This document shows, one piece after another, positions 1 to 7,843 of a DNA stretch of 15,074 nucleotides; position 1 is the stretch's first letter; each line of letters opens with the position of its first letter. The stretch lies in the NCBI GenBank assembly GCA_022827045.1, contig JAJDTQ010000182.1, positions 1-15,074 on the forward strand, read 5' to 3'. The notes under the pieces were generated by a model. It saw only the letters and a list, made by a program, of their open reading frames with translations. It searched no databases and was not told the DNA's origin. The position numbers and the translations under genes are program-made. The DNA is from Candidatus Binatia bacterium. GTDB lineage: Bacteria; Desulfobacterota_B; Binatia; UBA9968; JAJDTQ01.

Positions 1-1
1 G

Positions 2-1474
2 GACCGCATCGTGGCCAACATCGGCGCCGCCTATCCCACCGGCGGACTGGCCTCCATCGTCACCACCGGCATGTTCGTGCCCGGCGCCTACCGGATCGCC
101 AACTACGAGGGGCAGGTCCAGGGGGTGGTGACCAACAAGACCCCCTACGGCGCGCACCGGGGCTTCGGCAAATCGGAAGCGTGCTTCGTCATCGAGCGCA
201 TGGTAGACCGCATCGCCGCGAACCTCGACCTCGACCCGGTGGAGGTGCGCCGGCGGAACTTCGTTCCGCCGGACGCCTTCCCGTACCGTTCGGTCACCGG
301 CCCGCGCTACGACAGCGGCCGCTACCGGGAGGCGCTGGACAAGGCGCTGGAGCTTCTGGACCTCGACCACTGGCGCGAGGCTCAGAAGGAGGCGGCGGCC
401 GAGGGCCGCTACCTGGGCATCGGCACCTGCCTGGTCATCGAGCCGTCGAGCTCCACGCGCATGGGCTCCTACAACGCCGGCTACTACAGCGTGCGCATGC
501 GCATGGACCCCAACGGCAAGGTCTACGTCTTCCCGGGCGGCAGCGACGAGGGCCAGGGCCACGCCACCTCCATCTCGCAGCTCGTGGGCGACGAGCTGCA
601 GGTGTCGTTCGACGACGTCATGGTGGTGGAGGGAGACAGCCTGGCGTGCCCCTACGGCTCCGGCTCCTACTCCAGCCGTTTCTCGGTGGTGGGCACCACC
701 GCCGTGACCCTGGCGGCGCGGGCGCTCCGCGACAAGATCACCCAGATCGCCTCGGTGATGCTGCGGCACCCGCCCGGCGGGCTCGTGTTCGCCGACGGCC
801 AGGTGTCTGTGGAAGGGCGCGCGGCCGAGGCGGTTCCCCTCTCGGAGATCGCGCGCGTCGCGTACTTCTACCCGTTCCAGTTGCCCGAGGGCATGGACCC
901 GGGGCTCGAGACGCTGTACCACTTCCGCGATCCCAACATCGAGTTCGAGGCCGACGAGCGCGGCCGCGTGGCCATGTTCAGCAGCTTCCCCTACGACGCC
1001 GAGGCGGCGGCGGTGGAGGTGGAGGCGGACACAGGGTTGCTCAGGATCCTGAAGTTCGTCTCCGTCCACGACTGCGGCAACATGCTCAACCCCCTCATCG
1101 TCAGGGGCCAGCACGTGGGGGCCCTGGCCCACGGCTTCGGCGGCGCCCTGTACGAGGAGCTGCCGTACAGCGAGGAAGGGCAGCCCATGGCGGCCAGCTT
1201 CAAGGACTATTTCCTGCCCACCGCCATGGAGATGCCGGAGATGGTGCTGGAGCACATCGAGACCCCCAACCCGTTCACGCCCGGCGGCTTCAAGGGAGCG
1301 GGGGAGACCGGCACGGTGGGGCCGCCGGCGGTGCTGGCCAACGCCGTGGAGGACGCGCTCAAGCCCCTGGGCATCGCCATCCGCCGGCTGCCGCTGACGC
1401 CCCATTACCTGTGGTCGCTCATCCAGGAGGCCCTTTCCTCTCCCCCCTCTCCCTCCGGGAGAGGGTCGGGGTGA
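2..1474 (+). CDS. Xanthine dehydrogenase/CoxL-family molybdopterin-binding subunit, 5'-truncated by the window edge
   Basis: This is the large, molybdenum-cofactor-binding subunit of a molybdenum hydroxylase, which hydroxylates an unknown aldehyde, heterocycle or similar substrate. The reading frame is open from base 2, so the start lies outside the window. About 490 residues are visible, against about 750-800 for the family. Seen: the active-site loop AHRGFGKSE (fragment residues 51-59), which resembles the xanthine/aldehyde oxidase RGFG loop and not the AYRCSFR loop of form I CO dehydrogenase. Also seen are a GGSDEGQGHAT cofactor-binding stretch near residue 180 and FKGAGETGTVGPPAV near the C-terminus, whose Glu (codon 1304-1306) aligns with the family's catalytic Glu. 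The small iron-sulphur and FAD subunits are not in the window. The last residues (PPSPSGRGSG) and the stop codon are encoded by a REP-like repeat, so the native C-terminus was probably altered. The substrate cannot be inferred. Confidence 0.9.
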   Translation, partial: DRIVANIGAAYPTGGLASIVTTGMFVPGAYRIANYEGQVQGVVTNKTPYGAHRGFGKSEACFVIERMVDRIAANLDLDPVEVRRRNFVPPDAFPYRSVTGPRYDSGRYREALDKALELLDLDHWREAQKEAAAEGRYLGIGTCLVIEPSSSTRMGSYNAGYYSVRMRMDPNGKVYVFPGGSDEGQGHATSISQLVGDELQVSFDDVMVVEGDSLACPYGSGSYSSRFSVVGTTAVTLAARALRDKITQIASVMLRHPPGGLVFADGQVSVEGRAAEAVPLSEIARVAYFYPFQLPEGMDPGLETLYHFRDPNIEFEADERGRVAMFSSFPYDAEAAAVEVEADTGLLRILKFVSVHDCGNMLNPLIVRGQHVGALAHGFGGALYEELPYSEEGQPMAASFKDYFLPTAMEMPEMVLEHIETPNPFTPGGFKGAGETGTVGPPAVLANAVEDALKPLGIAIRRLPLTPHYLWSLIQEALSSPPSPSGRGSG

Positions 1475-1477
1475 GGG
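1445..1477 (+). repeat. REP-like palindromic repeat, copy 1 (TCC loop)
   Basis: CCCTCTCCC (1445-1453), loop TCC, GGGAGAGGG (1457-1465), then TCGGGGTGAGGG. The stem is 9 bp and perfect. The repeat lies inside the end of the molybdenum hydroxylase gene and supplies its last codons and TGA stop. It has the same layout as the copy at 9111-9145. Confidence 0.85.
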
Positions 1478-1504
1478 TAGCCGGAAGGAGCAGAGTGCCC
1501 GACC

Positions 1505-1550
1505 GCCCTCACCCGGCCTTCGGCCACCCTCTCCCAAAGGGAGAGGGGTT
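1505..1550 (-). repeat. REP-like palindromic repeat, copy 2 (AAA loop), inverted
   Basis: This 46-bp element reads, on the minus strand, AACCCCTCTCCC-TTT-GGGAGAGGG followed by TGGCCGAAGGCC and GGGTGAGGGC. It contains two hairpins: the 9-bp CCCTCTCCC/GGGAGAGGG stem and a GGCC-GAA-GGCC mini-hairpin. It is the exact reverse complement of 7782-7827 (46 of 46 bases). With copy 1 it forms a head-to-head pair 27 bp apart, like a BIME. Confidence 0.88.
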
Positions 1551-1568
1551 GGATTTGGGACGGAACGA

Positions 1569-1595
1569 GGCCACCCTCTCCCAGGGGAGAGGGGT
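1569..1595 (-). repeat. REP-like palindromic repeat, copy 3, truncated
   Basis: GGCCA followed by CCCTCTCCC (1574-1582), a two-base AG loop, GGGAGAGGG (1585-1593) and GTT. It keeps the main hairpin but lacks the GCCCTCACCCGGCC half seen in copy 2, and its loop is one base shorter. It ends about 43 bp before the crotonase start codon. Confidence 0.75.
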
Positions 1596-1638
1596 TGAAT
1601 TCCAAGGGCGAAGGGAAAAGGCCGACAAGGGAGATGTC

Positions 1639-2361
1639 ATGTCCGACAAGGTCCTTCTCGAGAAAGCGGGCGATACCGCCAGCATCACGCTCAACCGGCC
1701 CGACAAAGGCAATGCGGTGGACCTCGAGCTCATGTTGGCGCTTACCGAGAGCCTCACCGAGGTCGCGGTGGACAAGGCCTTGCGGCTGCTGGTCCTCGAG
1801 GGCAGGGGCGAGCATTTCTGTTCCGGGCGCGAGCCGGACGTGCCGAGGCCGGAAAACGCGGCCCAGTTCGCCGAGGCCCTCGGCCGCATCGTCCGCGTCA
1901 ACAAGCTGCTGCAGTCGTTTCCGGGGATCAGCATGGCCGTGGTCCGGGGAAAGGCCTTCGGCTTCGGCTGCGGACTGGCGGTCCAGAGCGACGTGACGCT
2001 CGCCGCCGAGGATGCCAGGTTCGCGTTCCCGGAGATCAACGCCGGGTTCCCGCCCACCATCGTCATGTCCTACCTGAGCCGCTGGATCCACCGGAAGAAG
2101 GCCCTGGAACTGGTCATGACCGGAGGCGAGATCAGCGCGCGGGAAGCGGAGCGGCAGGGTCTCGTGAACCGGGTGGTGCCGGCGGATCAACTGGAAGACG
2201 AAAAGCAGCGCTGGATGGAAACGCTGGCGGGCCGGGACCTCCAGGGGCTGCAGGCGACCAAGGCGTTTTTCAGGGACACGGCCGAGTGGTCCACCGAGGC
2301 GGCGGCACAATACGGGGTTACACGGTTGGCGAACTTTTTCGCGAGCCGGACAGGATCCTAG
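1639..2361 (+). CDS. Enoyl-CoA hydratase/isomerase (crotonase) family protein
   Basis: A 240-residue single-domain crotonase-fold protein, expected to act on a CoA thioester in the cytoplasm. The start ATG follows AAGGGAG with good spacing. Seen: LNRPDKGNAVD (18-28), the first oxyanion-hole segment GEHFCSGREPD (57-67), and the second, GKAFGFGCGLAVQSD (104-118), followed by ARFAFPEINAGFPP (126-139). Of the two catalytic glutamates of classical enoyl-CoA hydratases, the one in GGGCEL is Gly112 here (GFGCGL), while the one in the FPE motif is kept (Glu132). That argues against simple 2-enoyl-CoA hydration and for an isomerase, hydrolase, lyase or other specialised role. It follows the molybdenum hydroxylase on the same strand, so a shared catabolic pathway is possible, but REP repeats lie between them. 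The stop codon overlaps that of the convergent zinc-ribbon gene. Confidence 0.9.
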   Translation: MSDKVLLEKAGDTASITLNRPDKGNAVDLELMLALTESLTEVAVDKALRLLVLEGRGEHFCSGREPDVPRPENAAQFAEALGRIVRVNKLLQSFPGISMAVVRGKAFGFGCGLAVQSDVTLAAEDARFAFPEINAGFPPTIVMSYLSRWIHRKKALELVMTGGEISAREAERQGLVNRVVPADQLEDEKQRWMETLAGRDLQGLQATKAFFRDTAEWSTEAAAQYGVTRLANFFASRTGS

Positions 2362-2540
2362 CGCTTCAGGTCGATCTTGCGCCCGTAGCTGACCTCGCCC
2401 TTGTCAATCCTGAGAGAGAATCCGCAGTCAGGGTTGATGCAGACCCAGGCCTTGTACATCACCGAAGCACCGTCCTGACCGTAGTCGGAAAGCGGGATCA
2501 ACGTGCCATTGTCGCATTTCTGACATCTCGGCAGCTCCAT
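2358..2540 (-). CDS. Small zinc-ribbon protein, 60 residues
   Basis: I do not recognise a named family. The protein has a CQKC motif (Cys6, Cys9) and a second cysteine pair, CINPDC (Cys34, Cys39), about 25 residues later. This CxxC-CxxxxC pattern suits a rubredoxin-like or TFIIB-like zinc ribbon. The tail is basic (YGRKIDLKR). There is no signal peptide or membrane segment. The frame extends upstream to an ATG at 2615, but the ATG at 2540 is chosen because AAAGGAGG lies 7 bases before it and the cysteine motif starts right after it. The gene is convergent with the crotonase; both TAG stops lie in one CTAG, a 4-bp overlap. An extended -10 promoter candidate sits about 100 bp upstream. Role unknown; nucleic-acid or protein binding is only a guess. 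Confidence 0.75.
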   Translation of the reverse strand: MELPRCQKCDNGTLIPLSDYGQDGASVMYKAWVCINPDCGFSLRIDKGEVSYGRKIDLKR

Positions 2541-2547
2541 CTCCACA

Positions 2548-2555
2548 CCTCCTTT
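2548..2555 (-). promoter_or_regulatory. Shine-Dalgarno site of the zinc-ribbon gene
   Basis: AAAGGAGG read on the minus strand, 7 bases from the ATG at 2540. It is one of the strongest ribosome-binding sites in the window, and it decides the 60-residue start over the longer 85-residue frame. Confidence 0.75.
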
Positions 2556-2644
2556 GCAGCGAGCGCCGCCCAGCGGGGCGTTCCCGAGACCGCCCGCACT
2601 GACCGTTTCCGCCACGACCCGGCAGGTTGTAAGTTGCGCCGCAC

Positions 2645-2671
2645 ACTATAGCAAAACCCCGTCGAAAGCAA
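2645..2671 (-). promoter_or_regulatory. Candidate extended -10 promoter for the zinc-ribbon gene
   Basis: On the minus strand TGC-TATAGT (2653-2645) fits an extended -10 element (TGnTATAAT with one mismatch). A poor -35, TTGCTT (2671-2666), lies 15 bp upstream. Transcription would begin near 2638 and give a leader of roughly 100 bases. The local sequence is AT-richer than its surroundings, which supports a promoter, but there is no further evidence. Confidence 0.4.
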
Positions 2672-2758
2672 GAAGCCGAGCCCCGGCCGCGGGCCTGTCG
2701 CGGCTCCGGTTTCCGCGTCATTTCGGTGCACCGGAGGGTCCGGAAACACGGCTGCGAT

Positions 2759-2788
2759 TTGACAGCTTCAAGGCGCTGGGGATATGAT
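2759..2788 (+). promoter_or_regulatory. Near-consensus sigma-70 promoter of the kdsB-pyrG-kdsA-kdsD-kdsC operon
   Basis: TTGACA (2759-2764), an 18-bp spacer and TATGAT (2783-2788): a perfect -35 and a one-mismatch -10. The expected transcription start is about 2794-2796, giving a leader of about 67 bases before the preferred kdsB ATG at 2863. No comparable promoter is evident downstream, so it may drive much of the long plus-strand gene series. Confidence 0.7.
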
Positions 2789-2862
2789 GATCGCGGATGT
2801 CCGACGGAACTGCGACCGGTTCCGTGAGGCGTCCCCTCGCTACGCGATATCGTACATATCTC

Positions 2863-3610
2863 ATGTCCGTGGTGGCTATCATACCGGCCCGTTTCGGATC
2901 GACGAGGTTCCCCGGGAAGCCGTTGGCCAGGATCGGTAAGAAGCCCATGATCCAACACGTCTACGAGAGTACCGCGACGACGGATCTGGTGCGCCGGACG
3001 GTGGTGGCCACCGACGATGCGCGCATCCTGGATGCGGTACGGGCCTTCGGCGGAGAAGCGGTGATGACGTCGAAGGACCACCTGAGCGGCACCGACCGCC
3101 TGGCCGAGGTCGCCGGGGGGCTCGACGCCGAGTGGATCGTGAACGTTCAGGGAGACCTTCCGTTTATCCAGGGGGAGACCATCCGCAGGAGCGTTGACTG
3201 CCTGGTGCGGGACCCGGCCGTTCCCATGGCCACGGCGCGCACGCCCATTACATCGGAGCGGGAGTTCCTCAACCGCAACGTGGTCAAGGTGGTGACCGAC
3301 CAGGCGGGGTTCGCTTGCTATTTCTCCCGCGCCCCCATCCCCTTTCACCGGGAGCCGGCGGCGGTTCCGGCGCAGTGGGGCCATCGTCACCTGGGCATCT
3401 ACGTCTACCGGAGGGATTTCCTGTTGCGCATCGCCGCCATGCCCGCCGTGGCGCTGGAGCTTGCCGAGGGACTGGAGCAGTTGCGGGCGCTCTACTACGG
3501 TTACCGGATCCGGGTCGCGGACGTGGTGGAGACGGGCGTGGAAGTGGACACGCCGGATGACCTGGAGCGGGCGGAGGCGTACTGGAGCCGGGTTCACGCC
3601 GAGGAGTGCC

Positions 3611-3618
<8 letters not shown>
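2863..3618 (+). CDS. kdsB: 3-deoxy-manno-octulosonate cytidylyltransferase (CMP-Kdo synthetase)
   Basis: Couples Kdo to CTP, giving CMP-Kdo and pyrophosphate, the activated sugar for lipid A-core assembly in the cytoplasm. It has 251 residues (E. coli 248). Seen: the nucleotide-binding start [15 protein letters not shown] (residues 6-20), NVQGDLPF with metal-binding Asp98, [18 protein letters not shown], and VDTPDDLE near the C-terminus (Asp229 matches the second metal ligand). The usual QGDEP reads QGDLP here (Leu99), an uncommon substitution. The ATG at 2863 is chosen because the protein then starts at the family's normal position. An in-frame ATG at 2797 would add 22 residues and lies almost on the predicted transcription start, so a leaderless longer form cannot be excluded. 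No strong ribosome-binding site precedes 2863. The gene overlaps pyrG by 8 bases. Confidence 0.93.
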
Positions 3619-5262
<1,644 letters not shown>

Positions 5263-5266
<4 letters not shown>

Positions 5267-6099
5267 CCGCCAGCGAGATCCCTATCGGCGGGATCCGGGT
5301 CGGGGGAGGCCGGCCGCTCGCCCTGATCGCCGGCTCCTGCGTCATCGAGAGCCGGGAGTCCGCGCTGCGGCACGCGGCGTACCTGCACGAGCTGACCCGG
5401 CGCCTGGATATCCCGTTCATCTACAAGTCGTCCTACGACAAGGCCAACCGCACCTCTCTGGAGTCGTTTCGCGGCCCGGGGCTCGACGAAGGATTGCGCA
5501 TTCTCGAGGAAATAAAGCGGGAGATCGGGGTCCCGGTGCTCACCGACGTGCACGAACCGGACCAGATCGCGCCGGCCTGCGAAGTCGTGGACGTGGCGCA
5601 GATCCCGGCTTTTCTTTGCCGGCAGACCGACTTCGTGACCGCGGTGGCCCGTGCCGCCAAGGTGGTGAACGTGAAGAAAGGGCAGTTCCTGGCGCCCTGG
5701 GACGTGCGGAACGTGGCCGCCAAGGTGGTGGCGGCGGGCAACACCAACGTGCTGCTCACCGAGCGCGGGGTCTCCTTCGGCTACAACAACCTGGTGTCCG
5801 ACATGCGCTCGCTGGTGATCATGCGGGAGACCGGGTTCCCCGTGGTCTTCGACGCCACCCACAGCCTGCAGCTCCCCGGCGGCCTCGGCGAGGCCTCGGG
5901 CGGCGACCGGCGGTTCATCGCGCCGCTGGCGCGGGCGGGCGCCGCCGTGGGGGTGGACGGCCTGTTCATGGAGGTGCACGAGGACCCGGACCGGGCCCTG
6001 AGCGACGGCCCCACCTCCTTTCCGCTTGACGCCCTCGACGGTCTGCTGCGGGCGGTCAAGGATATCGACGACCGGGTCAAGGGGCGCGAGGGCGGGTGA
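5263..6099 (+). CDS. kdsA: 3-deoxy-8-phosphooctulonate synthase (Kdo-8-phosphate synthase), probable metal-dependent class II
   Basis: Condenses phosphoenolpyruvate with D-arabinose-5-phosphate to give Kdo-8-phosphate and phosphate. It has 278 residues (E. coli 284) and forms a TIM barrel. Seen: [10 protein letters not shown] (21-30), [12 protein letters not shown] (54-65), [18 protein letters not shown], and [11 protein letters not shown] with the metal-site His. Cys26 in the first motif corresponds to the metal-ligand Cys11 of the Aquifex aeolicus class II enzyme, where E. coli class I enzymes have Asn. The protein should therefore need a divalent metal; this is inference from that position. 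The start codon overlaps the pyrG stop. The stop is followed after one base by the kdsD ATG. Confidence 0.96.
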
Positions 6100-6100
6100 C

Positions 6101-7087
6101 ATGGGCGGCGGCACGGAGGCCATACGCAAGGCTCGCGAGGTGCTGGACATCGAGATAGCCGGCCTCGCCGCGGCCCGGGACCGGGTCGGGGACGCCTTCG
6201 TCCGCGCCGTGGACGTCCTGCACGACTGCACCGGCAAGGTCATCGTCACGGGGGTGGGAAAGTCGGGGCTGGTCTGCCACAAGATCGCCGCCACCCTCGC
6301 CAGCACCGGCACCCCGTCGTTCTTCCTCCACGCGGCGGAGGCGAGCCACGGCGACCTGGGCATGATCATGCGCGACGACGTGGTGCTGGCCGTTTCCAAC
6401 AGCGGCGAGTCCGAGGAGGTCCTGAAGATGCTGCCGCTCATCAAGCGCTGGGGCCTCAAGCTCATCGCCATGACCGGCAACCGGCGATCCTCCCTGGCGC
6501 TGTCGGCCGACGTGATCCTCGACGTCGGCGTGCCCGAGGAAGCCTGTCCCCTGGGCCTTTCGCCCACCGCGAGCACCACCACCGCCCTGGCCATGGGCGA
6601 CGCCATCGCGGTGGTGCTGCTGGAACGCCGGGGGTTCAAGACCGAGGACTTCCTGCTTCGCCATCCCGGGGGCGCGCTGGGCCGAAGGCTGTTGCTCCGC
6701 ACCCGGGACCTGATGCATCGCGACAAGGAGATACCCCTGGTTTCCGAGGACACCCCGCTCAAGGACATCCTGCTGGAGATCACCTCCAAGCGGCTGGGCG
6801 TGACCGGGGTGGTCGACGGGGAATCGACGCTGGTCGGCATCATCACCGACGGGGACCTGCGGCGCTGTCTTGCCCGCAGCGACGGCAAGGCGGACATCCT
6901 CGAGCGCAAGGCTTCCGACATCATGACGCGTGATCCCAAGACCATCGGCGCCGATTCGCTGGCGGCCGAAGCCGTGGCGCTGATGGAAAAGTTCTCGATC
7001 ACCTCCCTCTTCATCAAGGCCGGGGACTCCGAGCGGCCCCAGGGGATCATCCACCTCCATGACCTGCTCAAGGCCGGCATCGTCTGA
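6101..7087 (+). CDS. kdsD: D-arabinose-5-phosphate isomerase
   Basis: Interconverts D-ribulose-5-phosphate and D-arabinose-5-phosphate, the first committed step towards Kdo. It has 328 residues, the same as E. coli KdsD. An N-terminal SIS sugar-isomerase domain (about 46-180) carries VTGVGKSG (49-56), TPSFFLHAAEASHGDLG and VSNSGES. The HPGGALGRR segment follows, then two CBS domains (about 205-328) that begin at RTRDLMH and ASDIMTRDP. The ATG lies one base after the kdsA stop, and the C-terminal codons overlap the kdsC start by 29 bases. The full CBS pair separates it from SIS-only homologues. GutQ-type paralogues share this architecture, but the Kdo operon context favours KdsD. Confidence 0.95.
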   Translation: MGGGTEAIRKAREVLDIEIAGLAAARDRVGDAFVRAVDVLHDCTGKVIVTGVGKSGLVCHKIAATLASTGTPSFFLHAAEASHGDLGMIMRDDVVLAVSNSGESEEVLKMLPLIKRWGLKLIAMTGNRRSSLALSADVILDVGVPEEACPLGLSPTASTTTALAMGDAIAVVLLERRGFKTEDFLLRHPGGALGRRLLLRTRDLMHRDKEIPLVSEDTPLKDILLEITSKRLGVTGVVDGESTLVGIITDGDLRRCLARSDGKADILERKASDIMTRDPKTIGADSLAAEAVALMEKFSITSLFIKAGDSERPQGIIHLHDLLKAGIV

Positions 7088-7619
7088 TCCGCGGACCGAA
7101 GATCTGCGCCGGAAGGCCGGAGCGGTCAAGCTGCTGCTGCTGGACGTCGACGGGGTGCTGACCGACGGCGGCATCGTCATCGACGAACAGGGCGAGGAGG
7201 TCACGCGCTTCGACGTCCAGGACGGCCACGGCATCAAGCTGCTCCAGCAGGCGGGCATCCGCGTCGGGCTGCTGACCGGCCGGGCGTCCCGGGCGGTGGC
7301 GGTGCGCGCGGAGCGCCTGTCCATCGGGCTGGTCTACCAGAACGTGGCCGACAAGCTGCGCGGCTATGAACAGGTCAAGGCCGACACCGGGCTTGCGGAC
7401 GGCGAGATTGCCTACGTCGGCGACGACATGCAGGACCTGCCGGTGCTGCGAAGGGTCGCCTTCGCCGTGGCGGTGCCCAACGCGTGGGACGACTTGAAGG
7501 GGCGCGTGGACTACGTCACGACCCGCACGGGCGGCCACGGCGCGGTGCGCGAGGTGGCGGAGCTGCTGCTGCGGTTGACCGGCAAATGGGAGCCGCTGTT
7601 GAAGGAGTACGATCGCTGA
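7059..7619 (+). CDS. kdsC: 3-deoxy-D-manno-octulosonate 8-phosphate phosphatase
   Basis: HAD-superfamily phosphatase that releases Kdo from Kdo-8-phosphate. It has 186 residues (E. coli 188), without a cap domain as in the C0 tetrameric type. Seen: HAD motif I LLLDVDGVLTDG with nucleophile Asp29 and Asp31, motif II LLTGR, the motif III lysine in VADKLRG, and motif IV VGDDMQDLPV (Asp122/Asp123). The ATG at 7059 lies 29 bases inside kdsD. No other ATG or GTG start lies between it and motif I, and this start gives the family length, though the ribosome-binding site is weak. The gene is followed by a 224-bp gap, the first large gap in the operon. Confidence 0.95.
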   Translation: MTCSRPASSDPRTEDLRRKAGAVKLLLLDVDGVLTDGGIVIDEQGEEVTRFDVQDGHGIKLLQQAGIRVGLLTGRASRAVAVRAERLSIGLVYQNVADKLRGYEQVKADTGLADGEIAYVGDDMQDLPVLRRVAFAVAVPNAWDDLKGRVDYVTTRTGGHGAVREVAELLLRLTGKWEPLLKEYDR

Positions 7620-7674
7620 CCCGGAACGGCGCGGGCCGGCACGGCCCACGAGGTGAGGGGGATGACGCCGCCAG

Positions 7675-7752
7675 GGCACGCAATTTCCGTGCCTTCACCT
7701 TTACACTCAAAAGCGGAATTGTTATCCCGGAAACAGTGGCCTGTTGCGTGCC
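7675..7752. repeat. Structured, AT-richer island upstream of lptC with alternative inverted repeats
   Basis: GGCACGCAA (7675-7683) is perfectly complementary to TTGCGTGCC (7744-7752). Its first six bases can instead pair with CGTGCC at 7688-7693 across a 7-base loop. The two hairpins are mutually exclusive. The stretch between is clearly richer in A and T than the genes around it. It could be a remnant of a small mobile element, an attenuator-like leader of lptC, or chance. There is no T-run typical of an intrinsic terminator. A 31-codon open frame (7662-7757) with an AGGTGAGGGG-type site before its ATG crosses the island, but nothing suggests it is a real protein. Confidence 0.4.
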
Positions 7753-7781
7753 AATAGGAGTCTGTCCGAGTAGTCAAACAC

Positions 7782-7827
7782 AACCCCTCTCCCTTTGGGA
7801 GAGGGTGGCCGAAGGCCGGGTGAGGGC
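7782..7827 (+). repeat. REP-like palindromic repeat, copy 4 (TTT loop)
   Basis: A 46-bp element: AACCCCTCTCCC-TTT-GGGAGAGGG, then TGGCCGAAGGCC and GGGTGAGGGC. It is the exact reverse complement of copy 2 at 1505-1550 and ends 16 bp before the lptC start codon. The bases right after it, CTAGTGGCCTGTC (7828-7840), differ at one position from the end of the palindromic element at 9886-10050. Confidence 0.88.
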
Positions 7828-7843
7828 CTAGTGGCCTGTCGCC

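Larger units (their letters stand above)
2541..2862. other. Divergent intergenic region between the zinc-ribbon gene and kdsB (322 bp)
   Basis: No convincing gene lies here. The region contains the zinc-ribbon ribosome-binding site and its candidate promoter on the minus strand, and the strong sigma-70-like promoter of the kdsB operon on the plus strand. I see no REP-like repeat or clear intrinsic terminator. Confidence 0.7.

Noticed and set aside
181..1638. Long open frames antisense to, or in other frames of, the molybdenum hydroxylase and the REP cluster
   Set aside because: They are shadows of a GC-rich coding region. Their products are low-complexity Arg/Gly/Pro/Ala-rich, and the frame through the REP repeats gives the LSLRERVGV-type artefact peptide.
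7675..7700. Hairpin GGCACG/CGTGCC as an intrinsic terminator after kdsC
   Set aside because: The stem is only 6 bp and is followed by TTCACCTTTAC rather than a T-run. A better 9-bp pairing competes with it.
7699..7739. Pieces resembling the E. coli lac promoter/operator in order (TTTACACT, GGAATTGTTATCC, GGAAACAG)
   Set aside because: Spacing differs greatly from lac, there is no -10 or full operator, and the context is a natural-looking AT-richer island. Treated as coincidence rather than vector or lac regulation.
7662..7757. 31-codon open frame with a good ribosome-binding-like site between kdsC and lptC
   Set aside because: Very short, overlaps the inverted repeats, with no recognisable domain and no sign of coding constraint.
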